Source: Candidatus Bathyarchaeota archaeon
Lineage (GTDB): Archaea; Thermoproteota; Bathyarchaeia; Bathyarchaeales; Bathyarchaeaceae
Assembly (NCBI GenBank): GCA_030608565.1
Contig: JAUWDY010000013.1
Span: 1-40,410 of the forward strand
Direction: 5' to 3'
DNA length: 40,410 nucleotides
Shown: positions 23,809 to 31,808 of the stretch, one piece after another
How positions within the stretch are numbered: position 1 is the first letter of the stretch
How the letters are laid out: every line of letters starts with the position of its first letter
Notes under the pieces: generated by a model
The model's input: only the letters and a program-made list of their open reading frames with translations
The model's database searches: none
Told to the model about the DNA's origin: nothing
Made by a program: the position numbers and the translations under genes

Positions 23809-24237
23809 ATGCCCTCCGCCAAATTCGACCTAGAGAGAAATTTACTCGTACGTGCTGACCATGACTCGGATCTGGTTCAGTTTGTAACCGAACTCGCCGA
23901 AAAAAGAGGAATCACGGCTGCAGCCTTCACCGCAATAGGTGCATTGAAACGCGCGAAACTTGGATTCTACGACCAAGAAAAACATGAATACCGAGAGATA
24001 ACGGTTGACTCTCCTCACGAGATAGCGAGTTGCATAGGAAACATCTCCATAAAGAATGGAAAACCCTTCGTTCACGCACATGCAGTTCTCGCCGACAAAG
24101 ATGGAAATACCAAAGCTGGCCACCTATTTGAGGGAATAGTTTTCGCAGCTGAGGTTCATTTACGCGAATTAAAAGGGGGAAAACTTGAGCGAAAATATAA
24201 TGAGGCAACCAATCTCTCGCTCTGGGACATAAAGTAG
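23809..24237 (+). CDS. PPC/DUF296-domain protein
   Basis: About 142 residues forming one PPC (plants and prokaryotes conserved) domain: LLVRADHDSDLVQFVTELAEKRGI, AAAFTAIGALKRAKLGFYD, and the conserved histidine-rich PFVHAHAVLADKDGNTKAGHL, which in crystallised relatives binds a metal, ending in VFAAEVHLREL. In archaea and bacteria it is usually a stand-alone trimer, often described as DNA-binding by analogy with plant AHL proteins. ATG 23809 is preferred over ATG 23803 because GAGGG (23798-23802) abuts the latter but is 6 bases from the former. Confidence 0.85.
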   Translation: MPSAKFDLERNLLVRADHDSDLVQFVTELAEKRGITAAAFTAIGALKRAKLGFYDQEKHEYREITVDSPHEIASCIGNISIKNGKPFVHAHAVLADKDGNTKAGHLFEGIVFAAEVHLRELKGGKLERKYNEATNLSLWDIK

Positions 24238-24387
24238 AAATATTGCGATGCTCTTGGCTTCCCGTGTAATTTTTATGTGTTTGATAGAGATACGTGAGAC
24301 TCAGACTAGAAAGGAAATGCATATTTACAACCGGGTCATAAAAACAAATAGTTCAAAGAGTGAAACACAAAGTTCTGGAAGATCCTG

Positions 24388-25629
24388 TTGGGGGATTTTG
24401 TCATATTCAAAAGTGTCGAGAAGCTGATTAAGGCTCATGAAGGAATTGAAAGAGAAGTCTACTTAGACTTGGAAAACTCTAGTCCCATACCCACAGAAAT
24501 AGTCGAAGCAATGATCCCATACTTCTCAGAAAAGGCTTACGGTAATCCAACAATAACCCACAAACCCGGATGGATGGCTTATGAAGAGATCCAGAAGGCT
24601 TCTGGGCGCATAGCTGAATATGTTGGGGCAAGTTCAATTGAGGAAATAAACTTCACTCCCGGCGAAACAGAATCGAATAACCTGGCTTTGATCGGCACAG
24701 CACTAGCAAACAAAAAGAAGGGCAGCAAGATAGTGGTTTCAGAGATAGAACCCTTGAGCATAACGTTTGCGTCAAAGATGCTTGAAAAATACGGATTCAA
24801 AGTTGAAAAGATTCCAGTCGATAGCGAAGGCTTCGTGAGCTTGGAGAAGCTTCTTGATGCCATTGATAAAGAAACCATACTCGTCAGCATAATGTTGGTT
24901 AACCACGAAATTGGAACAGTTGAGCCGATTAAGGAAGCTGTTAAAATAGTCAAGGAAAAAAATCCTGAAATACTATTTCACACAGACGCGTCAGACGCCT
25001 ATGGAAAAATCCCGATAAACGTTGACGAGTTAGGAGTCGACTTGATGACTTTAAGCAGTTATAAAATCCTTGGCCCAAGAGGCATTGGAGCGCTTTACGC
25101 TAGAGAGGGAGTGAACGTTAAGAGACTTTTGGAAGGGCAGATTGGAACGCAGAAGCTTTGGCCTGGAGTGGAAAATGTACCCCTCATAATAGGTTTCCTA
25201 AAAGCGTCAGAACTTGCATTCAAAAACTTTGGCGAAAATATTTCTCGAATGAAGAAGCTTAGGACCAGATTGATAGGTGGGATTTTTGAGAGAATATCTG
25301 AAACTGTTCTAAACGGACCAAAAGGGGACAAGAGGGCTCCAGATAACGTTAACATCAGCATCCTGCACTGTGAAGGTGAGGCCTTAACGATTGAATTAAG
25401 CTTGAGGGGTGTTTATGTTTCAAGTGGAAGTGCTTGCACTAGACTGATTCTGCAGCCAAGCCACGTTTTAACAGCCATTGGAAGGAAGTTTGAGGAAGCA
25501 CATGGAAGCGTCTTGATGAAAGTGACGAGATACCATACAGATGAAGACATTGAATACGTTCTTAAAGTGTTTCCAAAAGCCGTTGAAAGACTTCGAGTGA
25601 TAAGTTCAATCAAAGGAGATGCAAAGTGA
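24388..25629 (+). CDS. Divergent cysteine desulfurase (IscS/NifS family)
   Basis: A 413-residue PLP enzyme that by family releases sulfur from cysteine for Fe-S clusters. Seen: TESNNLAL, LVNHEIGTVEPI, HTDASDAYGKIPI, the PLP lysine in SSYKILGPRGIGALY (about residue 226), and the active cysteine in SSGSACTR (about residue 350). Odd points: the PLP-stacking histidine of the usual EH(H/P)AV motif is replaced (EIEPLSI), the His before the PLP lysine is Tyr, and GGTESNN is PGETESNN. It starts at TTG 24388 behind GGAAG and is followed directly by an IscU scaffold, which supports a sulfur-transfer role. The substitutions leave room for a different amino-acid substrate or altered kinetics. Confidence 0.85.
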   Translation: MGDFVIFKSVEKLIKAHEGIEREVYLDLENSSPIPTEIVEAMIPYFSEKAYGNPTITHKPGWMAYEEIQKASGRIAEYVGASSIEEINFTPGETESNNLALIGTALANKKKGSKIVVSEIEPLSITFASKMLEKYGFKVEKIPVDSEGFVSLEKLLDAIDKETILVSIMLVNHEIGTVEPIKEAVKIVKEKNPEILFHTDASDAYGKIPINVDELGVDLMTLSSYKILGPRGIGALYAREGVNVKRLLEGQIGTQKLWPGVENVPLIIGFLKASELAFKNFGENISRMKKLRTRLIGGIFERISETVLNGPKGDKRAPDNVNISILHCEGEALTIELSLRGVYVSSGSACTRLILQPSHVLTAIGRKFEEAHGSVLMKVTRYHTDEDIEYVLKVFPKAVERLRVISSIKGDAK

Positions 25630-25630
25630 A

Positions 25631-26146
25631 ATGTCAAGGGCTCCATTACCATACAGTTCCAAGATACTGGAGCTTTTTAGAAATCCAAAGAATCTCGGCA
25701 AAATGGAAGACGCAACTGTCTGTGCTATAGCGGGAAGCCCAGCATGTGGAGACATGATAGCTTTCTACCTGAAGATAAACGAAGATGAAGTGATAGAGAA
25801 AGCAACCTTTGAAAGCTACGGATGTGCAGCCAACATTGCAACCGCAAGCATTACAACAGAAATGGTTAAGGGCAAAAAATTAGAGGACGCCTGGAAGATT
25901 TCATGGAAGAAAGTTGCAGATGAAGTCGGTGGTTTACCCACTGTGAAGTTTCATTGCGGAATCCTATCTGTAGGTGCAGTTAGAAGAGCGATTAGAGAAT
26001 TTTATAAGAAAAAAGATGAAAAACCAAGCTGGCTACAAGATGAATTGACCATTGAGGAGAAGCACGCTTTAGAAGAGGAGGAGTTAGCCCGAGTTCTTTC
26101 AAAGAAGTTAGCTAAAGTTCTATCGAAGAAAACTGGAGGAAAGTAA
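25631..26146 (+). CDS. iscU: IscU/NifU-type Fe-S scaffold
   Basis: About 171 residues. The three cluster-binding cysteines of IscU are all present: GSPACGDM, YGCAANIATAS (the usual GCGAxIASSS) and KFHCGILSVGAVRRAI. A charged helical tail of about 40 residues (DELTIEEKHALEEEELARVL, then two SKKLAKVL-like repeats) is an extension beyond the normal domain. It follows the desulfurase gene immediately: the upstream stop is at 25629. ATG 25619 inside that gene is in frame, but the AAGGAG site (25613-25618) abuts it, so ATG 25631 is preferred despite 12-base spacing. The pair is translationally linked. Confidence 0.9.
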   Translation: MSRAPLPYSSKILELFRNPKNLGKMEDATVCAIAGSPACGDMIAFYLKINEDEVIEKATFESYGCAANIATASITTEMVKGKKLEDAWKISWKKVADEVGGLPTVKFHCGILSVGAVRRAIREFYKKKDEKPSWLQDELTIEEKHALEEEELARVLSKKLAKVLSKKTGGK

Positions 26147-26166
26147 AGAAACTGTATGGAAGAAGC

Positions 26167-26433
26167 ATGTTGCTAAAGGAATATGTAAGTAGAATCGAGG
26201 AGGCTTGCGGAGAAGGTCGAGACTTCATCGTTATCTTAAAGTATGCTAAAAGAGAAGAGGCCGTTAGAAGAATACTCGAGAAATGTAAGATTGAACGCAC
26301 TTTTTCAAAGGTTATGATAATGGGAAAATACAAGAATAAAGAGATTAGTGTTTTCATAACCGGAAAACTCATTCTTAAAGGATTAAAGGGAAGAAAAGAA
26401 GCAGAAGAAATCCTAGAAGAACTTCTCACATAG
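26167..26433 (+). CDS. Small companion protein of the iscS-iscU pair
   Basis: An 88-residue protein 20 bases after iscU, probably the third gene of the operon. The second half (KEISVFITGKLILKGLKGRKEAEEILEELL) resembles one half of a TATA-binding-protein fold, in which a strand, SGKIV.TGAKS-like turn and helix alternate. The first half (EYVSRIEEACGEGRDFIVIL) is a helix and a strand. The likeness may be structural chance. No cysteine cluster (two scattered Cys only). Function unknown; context suggests Fe-S assembly. Confidence 0.7.
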   Translation: MLLKEYVSRIEEACGEGRDFIVILKYAKREEAVRRILEKCKIERTFSKVMIMGKYKNKEISVFITGKLILKGLKGRKEAEEILEELLT

Positions 26434-26473
26434 TCAAAAACGTATGGTACATTTACATGAAACACCACGTCTC

Positions 26474-26482
26474 ATGCATGCA
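26474..26482. repeat. ATGCATGC palindrome
   Basis: ATGCATGCA lies 40 bases after the stop of the small isc companion gene and 50 bases beyond the 3' end of the minus-strand zinc gene. Confidence 0.75.
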
Positions 26483-26531
26483 GTCTCTGCATCATTTTCT
26501 GTCAATGTTGCTTTCTATCAATTGACAGCTT

Positions 26532-26651
26532 TTATGGAATGGATTTCTGTCTCTTCTCTGTCATTTGCGTTAAGATGTCATCGAATCTACAGGGATCACA
26601 GAAACCATCTTTATCAGTTGCCAGTCTCTTGCCACATCTACTGCAATGCAT
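26532..26651 (-). CDS. Small zinc-knuckle protein
   Basis: A 39-residue frame from ATG 26651 with MHCSRCGKRL and GFCDPCRFD, i.e. CxxC...CxxC at 12-residue spacing, a treble-clef or ribbon zinc site, followed by a basic helix. The frame extends upstream to ATG 26729 (65 residues), but the added part is basic and not obviously conserved; neither start has a strong ribosome site. It shares the minus strand with arsM but lies beyond that gene's 3' end. No specific function. Confidence 0.5.
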   Translation of the reverse strand: MHCSRCGKRLATDKDGFCDPCRFDDILTQMTEKRQKSIP

Positions 26652-26793
26652 CTGAAGCTCTTCCCCAAGTGAGCTCTTCCCTCTTGCTGACTTCAGCAAA
26701 CGAACAATTCTCGACACTAGCATCCCCATATTCTACAATACCACAAACAGATACTTCACTATTGTGAAGGAAAGTTCCATACTTCCGATTCCT

Positions 26794-26805
26794 ATGCATG
26801 CATGC
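26794..26805. repeat. ATGCATGC palindrome
   Basis: ATGCATGCATGC ends 5 bases before the arsM stop codon position on the minus strand, i.e. directly downstream of the gene. Confidence 0.8.
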
Positions 26806-26810
26806 GTAGA

Positions 26811-27572
26811 TTATTTGCTCACTTTGTATGCTTCAACTTTCACACTTGTTATTTTACCTTTTAACTCTTCAGAAATATCGATATCATAACTCGACTCAGA
26901 TACAACCTTGACCTTTTTGAATCCTGCTTTCATTACCGTCTCCAAGTATTCCCTTTTTTCCAAAGCCCCCGCAATGCATCCTGCCCATGCATCAAAGCTT
27001 TTCTTTACTTCTTCAGGCAATTCCCCTTCTGTGACAAGATCAGAAATCATAATCTTCCCACCATGTTTCAATACTCTATAGGCTTCGCGAAACACCTTTT
27101 CTTTGTCGATAGACAGATTGATAACACAGTTGCTGATGATGACATCTACGGAATTATCCTCAACTGGGAGACTCTCTATCTCACCCAACCTGAACTCTAT
27201 GTTTGTATAGCCATATTTCCTAGCAGTAGATTCCGCTTTCTCAACCATTTCTTCTGTCATGTCAACCCCAATGACTTTTCCTTTATGTCCAACTCTTTTA
27301 GCTGCAAGAAAAACATCGATTCCACCACCTGAACCCAGGTCAAGAACGGTGTCACCTTCCTTCAAGGCGGCTAACGCAACAGGATTTCCACATCCCAAAC
27401 CCATGTTAGAAGCTTCTGGAACATTTCGCAGATCTTCATCTGAATAACCTATTCTCTTCCCAAACTCAATGAGAGAAGACCCGCATTTACACGATGGACA
27501 GCAGGACACCCCCGCTTTCGCCATCTCGCTATATCTCTTCTTAACAAACTTTTTGATCTCTTCCTCTTCCAT
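26811..27572 (-). CDS. arsM: Arsenite S-adenosylmethionine methyltransferase
   Basis: A 253-residue class I methyltransferase. The SAM-binding motif is VLDLGSGGGIDVFLAA (about residues 75-90), with GVDMTEEMVEKAE following. The N-terminal SCCPSCKCG and the residues NMGLGCGNP, IISNCVINL and AWAGCIAGAL place cysteines as in ArsM, where they hold As(III). It would methylate arsenite stepwise with SAM. Start ATG 27572 after GGAGGAAC. It lies just downstream of the copper-type ATPase gene on the same strand, so the two form a metal and metalloid resistance pair. Confidence 0.92.
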   Translation of the reverse strand: MEEEEIKKFVKKRYSEMAKAGVSCCPSCKCGSSLIEFGKRIGYSDEDLRNVPEASNMGLGCGNPVALAALKEGDTVLDLGSGGGIDVFLAAKRVGHKGKVIGVDMTEEMVEKAESTARKYGYTNIEFRLGEIESLPVEDNSVDVIISNCVINLSIDKEKVFREAYRVLKHGGKIMISDLVTEGELPEEVKKSFDAWAGCIAGALEKREYLETVMKAGFKKVKVVSESSYDIDISEELKGKITSVKVEAYKVSK

Positions 27573-27624
27573 GTTCCTCCACCTTCTAACTAAGACTGAA
27601 TTCTATCTTTAAATTTCTTATGAC

Positions 27625-29772
27625 TCATTTTCTAAGCTCTTCCAACCTTGTTTTCGGAACGTATCTTCTCAATAACAGCGAATTCCCAGCAACAGTGATG
27701 TCGCTTAGAATCATAGCGATAGCGGACATCTCAGGTCTTAACAGGATTCCAAGAAGTGGATACAACACACCAGCAGCCATTGGAATAGAGAAGACATTAT
27801 AGAAAAATGCCCAGAAAAGATTTTGCTTAATCTTCTTTAATGTCTGTCTACTCAATTGGATTGCGGCAATAACATCATGAAGATCTTCCCTAATCAGGAC
27901 GATATCGCCAGCCTCAATCGCGACATCTGTACCTGATCCAATCGCTATTCCAACATCCGCTTGTGTTATGGCTGGAGCATCATTTATTCCATCGCCAACC
28001 ATGGCAACTGTTTTTCCTTCTTTCTGCAACTCCTTTATTTTGTTAACCTTCTCCTCTGGAAGAACCTCTGCCAAAACCGTGTCTATACCTACTTGTTCAG
28101 CAACTGCATATGCTGTTCTTTCGGTGTCCCCAGTAAGCATGATGACATCTAAATTCATTTTATGCAGTTTTTCTATTGCTTCCTTGGAATATTGCTTTAA
28201 GGTGTCGGCAACCGCGATTAGACCACTCGCTTTTCCGTTGACCGACAGGATCACAACAGTCTTTCCCTCTTTCTCCAAAGCTTCAACGTTATCTTCAAGA
28301 TGGTCTATCGGTATTTCATGATCTTCCATTAGCCCTCGGTTGCCGACCAATATATGTTTTAGTTTGTGTCTTGCTTCTACACCTTTTCCAGGTATAGTTT
28401 CAAGGGACTTCGCCTCTGGAATGTCAATTTCCTCCTCTTTTGCCTTCTTCAGAATAGCCTCAGCCAGAGGATGCGTCGATCCTCTCTCTGCAATAGCCGC
28501 CATCTTTAGCACCCTTGTTTTGTTCTTTCCAATTATATCCGTGACCTCTGGCTTTCCCTTTGTCAACGTTCCAGTTTTGTCAAAGACGACAGTGTCCAGT
28601 TTGCCTACGATCTCTAGCACTCCGCCATTTTTGATCAAGACCCCATGTTCGGCTCCCTTTCCTATCCCAACCATGATCGCTGTTGGAGTGGCTATTCCTA
28701 AGGCACAGGGGCAGGCGATAACTAACACAGAAACCATTGCTGTTAGAGCGAAAATGAATTCGGATTTGAACAGGAAAAACCAGAGTGCAAATGCAATTAT
28801 CGATATCAAGACAACCAACGGGACAAAGAAATTTACAACCTTGTCTGCAATTCTCTGAATTGGAGCTTTACTCATTTGAGCTTCTTTAACCAACCTAATG
28901 ATTTGAGCTAATGCGGTTTCTCGCCCTACTTTTGTTGCCTTGAACTTCAAGACGCCAGTCTTGTTAATTGTTGCACCGATAACCTCATCGCCCACGTTCT
29001 TTTCAACGGGGATGCTCTCTCCCGTAATCATAGATTCATCTACTGAGGAGTATCCCCATACGACTATTCCATCTACAGGTAACCTTTCCCCAGGTCTCAC
29101 CATTATAACATCGTTTACCTTGACTTCCTCGACAGGAATTTCTGTCTCCTTTCCATTTCTCACCACTATTGCCTTCTTTGGTTGAAGCTCAATCAGCTTT
29201 CTAATTGCTTCGCCCGCTTTTCCACCAGCCATATCTTCCAATAACATGCCAAGGCTGATGGTGGTGACGGTTATTGCAGAAGCTTCATAGAACACAGGCC
29301 CCTCAGCGATGAAGGTTGCGAATAAGGAATACAGATATGCTGTAGTTGTGCTTAGAACAACCAGTACATTCATATCAGCAAACCTGCTTTTTAGCGAAAA
29401 GTAGGCTCCCCTGTAAAAGTGCCATCCCACCACAAATTGAACCGGAGTGGTTAAAAGAAGAAGTAAGATATTTCTTCCCGGAAAATCAAAATACATTTTT
29501 GTTATGAAGATCGGTATCGTGAGAATTAGCCCAAGGATAAAGAGTCCGATCTTTCTTCTTTGCTCTTCTTTCCCCTCTTCTAGGAATTCCTTCTTTTCTA
29601 CACCCTTATAACCAATGTCTTCTATGATCTTCTGAATTTCCTTCAGATCGGTTTCATCTGGATCATACTCAATAATCGTCTCCTTTGATGCAAAGCTAAC
29701 ACTCACATCCTTAACGCCACTTACTCTAGAAAGTGTTTTCTCTATTCTTTGTGCACAAGCAGCACAATGCAT
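27625..29772 (-). CDS. copA: Copper-transporting P1B-type ATPase
   Basis: A 715-residue pump. HMA metal site MHCAACAQ at the very N-terminus, eight membrane helices, the transmembrane CPC motif ([11 protein letters not shown], about residue 353), phosphorylation site DKTGTLTKG (about residue 396), HP motif [17 protein letters not shown] and [17 protein letters not shown] with these helices indicates Cu(I) export. The start is odd: the usual first strand of the HMA domain (ITLQIIG) is encoded just upstream of ATG 29772 in the same frame, yet no ATG, GTG or TTG precedes it. The first possible codons are ATA 29808 or ATT, with a GGTGGGGGAT ribosome-like site. Either the domain is clipped or a rare start codon is used. 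Confidence 0.95.
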   Translation of the reverse strand: MHCAACAQRIEKTLSRVSGVKDVSVSFASKETIIEYDPDETDLKEIQKIIEDIGYKGVEKKEFLEEGKEEQRRKIGLFILGLILTIPIFITKMYFDFPGRNILLLLLTTPVQFVVGWHFYRGAYFSLKSRFADMNVLVVLSTTTAYLYSLFATFIAEGPVFYEASAITVTTISLGMLLEDMAGGKAGEAIRKLIELQPKKAIVVRNGKETEIPVEEVKVNDVIMVRPGERLPVDGIVVWGYSSVDESMITGESIPVEKNVGDEVIGATINKTGVLKFKATKVGRETALAQIIRLVKEAQMSKAPIQRIADKVVNFFVPLVVLISIIAFALWFFLFKSEFIFALTAMVSVLVIACPCALGIATPTAIMVGIGKGAEHGVLIKNGGVLEIVGKLDTVVFDKTGTLTKGKPEVTDIIGKNKTRVLKMAAIAERGSTHPLAEAILKKAKEEEIDIPEAKSLETIPGKGVEARHKLKHILVGNRGLMEDHEIPIDHLEDNVEALEKEGKTVVILSVNGKASGLIAVADTLKQYSKEAIEKLHKMNLDVIMLTGDTERTAYAVAEQVGIDTVLAEVLPEEKVNKIKELQKEGKTVAMVGDGINDAPAITQADVGIAIGSGTDVAIEAGDIVLIREDLHDVIAAIQLSRQTLKKIKQNLFWAFFYNVFSIPMAAGVLYPLLGILLRPEMSAIAMILSDITVAGNSLLLRRYVPKTRLEELRK

Positions 29773-29810
29773 CCCAATTATTTGTAGGGTGATCTTCTTG
29801 CTCGTTATGG

Positions 29811-30188
29811 TTATCCCCCACCAACCGGCGGAAGTACTGCGATTTCATCTCCGTCCTTTAGTTTGTACCTAAGACCGGGACATCTTTCATCTTCAGAAAT
29901 CGAATTGTACGATCTTCCGTTTACTAGAATTAGATAATAGCTGAGAATAGGCATCCCATCTTTATCGAACTTGACCTCATGTCTCTCGGTCTCAAAAATC
30001 CACTCTTTCCAGCTTTTAGAAACATTGCTATGCCTTCCAGGTATATACTGAAGGAGTAAATCTATTAACGTAGTTCCATCCTTGACTTCGTACTCCTCCT
30101 CCCTTATGTTACCCAGCAACTCTCGCAAGCTTGCGAAGAACCTTACCTTTACCTTCAACACAGAATTACCTGCCTTAGTCTCTATCAT
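29811..30188 (-). CDS. moaD: MoaD-type molybdopterin synthase small subunit
   Basis: A 125-residue ubiquitin-fold protein ending in VLPPVGGG; the C-terminal Gly-Gly is the thiocarboxylate carrier of MoaD/Thi[17 protein letters not shown] is the first strand and helix. It is about 30-40 residues longer than bacterial MoaD, with an insertion after the first helix ([21 protein letters not shown]) as in archaeal MoaD relatives. ATG 30188 is directly against AAGGGA; GTG 30161 is an alternative that fits the TATA-like GGATTTAAATG (30202-30215) better. Its stop is 39 bases before copA. The partner MoaE lies about 480 bases upstream. Confidence 0.88.
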   Translation of the reverse strand: MIETKAGNSVLKVKVRFFASLRELLGNIREEEYEVKDGTTLIDLLLQYIPGRHSNVSKSWKEWIFETERHEVKFDKDGMPILSYYLILVNGRSYNSISEDERCPGLRYKLKDGDEIAVLPPVGGG

Positions 30189-30329
30189 TCCCTTTTGACT
30201 TCCACATTTAAATCCGCTTCCCTCTCATATTCACCGATAGTCTTCGCCGTCAGTTTAGTGTTTCCCATGCTTGAATCATAGACTGTTAACACCTTAGGCA
30301 TGGAAGACGGCACCAACCAATAATTGCAC

Positions 30330-30337
30330 ATGCATGC
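30330..30337. repeat. ATGCATGC palindrome in the moaD-moaE gap
   Basis: ATGCATGC here is immediately followed by a 43-codon open frame (30330-30461, helical, ending in EADEINKTL) that reads like the tail of a lost gene. The rest of 30189-30472 shows only the moaD promoter. Confidence 0.7.
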
Positions 30338-30472
30338 TGTTTCACTTGACTATGCTATTTTGTCCACTGCCTTTCACCTCATAAATTGTAGAGAGATTAA
30401 AAAGAGAGCAAGTGAAGTTCTAGGTTTAAGAGAGGCGGACGAAATCAACAAAACCTTATAAGAGATGTGAAG

Positions 30473-30628
30473 ATGGCTCAGAAGAAGAGAATCTTAGTGT
30501 GCCCGAAATGCGAGTTTAGATTCGACGTTAGCTATGCCCGAGCATTTGCGTGTAGAGGGTGCCCCTCGCTTGTGTCCTGCGGTTATGTGAAATGCCCCAA
30601 GTGCGATCATGAATTTCCTATTCGATGA
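30473..30628 (+). CDS. 51-residue cysteine-rich zinc protein
   Basis: ATG 30473 to TGA 30628 on the plus strand, in the gap between moaD and moaE. It has ILVCPKCEFRF, then CRGCPSLVSCGYV and CPKCDHEF, seven cysteines arranged CxxC...CxxC.....C...CxxC, enough for one zinc ribbon plus one extra site. GTG 30467 two codons upstream could also start it; a CTTATAAG TATA-like box lies only about 15 bases upstream. No family name. Confidence 0.6.
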   Translation: MAQKKRILVCPKCEFRFDVSYARAFACRGCPSLVSCGYVKCPKCDHEFPIR

Positions 30629-30667
30629 CTTTTTATGTGTACCCAACCATCTGAGGCTTGCCTTGGT

Positions 30668-31108
30668 CTAGCGTGGCTCTGAAACCCAGTTGGATTTTCC
30701 GCTTTCCAGATATTCTTTCTTCCAAATTGGAGCCTCCTTCTTGTAACGCTCCACAGCCTCTCTCAGAACTGGAAACACATCCGTTCTGTGAGTACCGGCC
30801 ACGACGACGTAAACTAACTCTTCAGAAACGTTAAACTCCCCGACGAAATGATGGATCTGCACATCTACTATGCCCGCCCTCTTTCGAAGCTCTTCACAAA
30901 TATCGTTAAGAACCTTGTCGGCTTTTTCCTCATACGCTTCTAGGTACAGCTTTTTTACAGCCTCACCGTGTGTGGTTTCACCTCGGACTACACCGACGAA
31001 AACTCCGAAGGCACCAGCCTTAGGAAAATCTGGTTTATTCTTAATGGATTCGAGCACATCAAAGAGCGAAAGCTCTCCTTTATTGTGGATTCCCACGTGT
31101 TTAACCAT
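30668..31108 (-). CDS. moaE: Molybdopterin synthase large subunit
   Basis: About 146 residues. GAFGVFVGVVRGETTHGEAVKKLYLEAYEEKAD is the MoaE N-terminal region, VQIHHFVGEFNVSEELVYVVVAGTHR the core, and APIWKKEYLESGKSNWV the conserved C-terminus with the catalytic lysine. With MoaD it converts precursor Z (cPMP) to molybdopterin, which the AOR in this window needs. ATG 31108 is chosen; GTG 31123 five codons upstream is possible. The truncated MoeB lies directly upstream on the same strand. Confidence 0.92.
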   Translation of the reverse strand: MVKHVGIHNKGELSLFDVLESIKNKPDFPKAGAFGVFVGVVRGETTHGEAVKKLYLEAYEEKADKVLNDICEELRKRAGIVDVQIHHFVGEFNVSEELVYVVVAGTHRTDVFPVLREAVERYKKEAPIWKKEYLESGKSNWVSEPR

Positions 31109-31159
31109 ATAGACACACCGCACTTCTATTGAACTATGTATTATTTGTAAAGCTTTATG

Positions 31160-31456
31160 TCAGCAAAAATGCATGCATGCCACTTCAGCCTTGAATCGCC
31201 CCAAATCGCTTTGCCAACATAGAACTTGACAGTTTAGATCACTTAGCTTGAATTTCCCTTTGTCTATTAGAACGATTTTTCCGGTGCCAGCAGCCGCGAG
31301 GTAGAGTGATGCAGGACATCCTAATCCACCGAGGCCAGCCACAATGACCTTTGAAGCTTTTAGCTTTCTCTGCTCCTCCAACCCCCAACCATAAATTAGC
31401 ATCTGTTTGTTATACCGCTCCAGCTCTGACGGTGACTGGCTCATTTGGAACCCCAC
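31160..31456 (-). pseudogene. MoeB/ThiF-type activating enzyme, truncated at a palindrome
   Basis: A 98-residue frame that is the N-terminal third of an E1-like enzyme: LERYNKQMLIYGWGLEEQRKL, the nucleotide-binding GLGGLGCPASLYLAAAG and LCWQSDLGRFKAEVA. Full-length MoeB is about 240-270 residues. At exactly the point where the family continues (DLGRxKAEVA), the sequence becomes ATGCATGCATGC, encodes CMHFC and stops. The adenylation aspartate region, zinc cysteines and catalytic cysteine are gone. It would have activated MoaD. Another E1 elsewhere in the genome must serve MoaD if the pathway works. Confidence 0.8.
31169..31180. repeat. ATGCATGC palindrome at the break point of MoeB
   Basis: ATGCATGCATGC stands at the junction between MoeB-like coding sequence and unrelated sequence, 9 bases before the new stop codon. 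It is the clearest case of this palindrome marking a gene break. Confidence 0.85.
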
Positions 31457-31560
31457 AAAGCTAAGTTACTTTGTTGTCATGTCACCTCATAGTTTAAGCT
31501 GGTTCATGCATAGCTCCTTAACAAAAAAGGGAGAAGGAGAACTATAGGAGTTCTTTATGT

Positions 31561-31659
31561 CTATTTCTCACAGCAGTCCTTGTATTTTTTCCCGCTACCG
31601 CATGGACAAGGATCATTCGGCTGTGCTGCTTTCTTCGTTCCTCCACATCCACATGACAA
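31561..31659 (-). CDS. 32-residue SEC-C zinc-motif peptide
   Basis: TTG 31659 follows CGGAGGCG at normal spacing. The product is MSCGCGGTKK then the SEC-C motif DPCPCGSGKKYKDCC, which in SecA and many other proteins binds one zinc through CxC...CC and contacts ribosome or SecB-like partners. Here the motif is the whole protein. It lies about 105 bases upstream of the MoeB remnant on the same strand. Such minimal SEC-C peptides are easily missed in annotation; the motif match is strong. Confidence 0.75.
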   Translation of the reverse strand: MSCGCGGTKKAAQPNDPCPCGSGKKYKDCCEK

Positions 31660-31768
31660 TACTATTCGCCTCCGATTGAGAACTATGAACTTGTGAATAT
31701 AAACATATTTATTTTATAATATAAGGTATCCATAAATTATGATTATAAATTATAAGCAAAAACAAAAA

Positions 31769-31778
31769 GCTTATATCC
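31769..31778 (+). promoter_or_regulatory. TATA-box promoter of the cysteine-rich Lrp gene
   Basis: GCTTATATCC lies in a very A/T-rich gap (31690-31768), about 30 bases before a probable start near 31798 and an 11-base leader to ATG 31809. Confidence 0.45.
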
Positions 31779-31808
31779 AGAATAAGGGATTGCATACAGC
31801 GTGAGAGT

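Noticed and set aside
28340-28858. 172-codon plus-strand frame opposite copA
   Set aside because: Low-complexity Ser/Phe/Ile antisense of the ATPase; no independent support.
30330-30461. 43-codon frame starting at an ATGCATGC palindrome
   Set aside because: It could be the tail of a lost gene, but there is no ribosome site and no family match; kept only as context for the palindrome.
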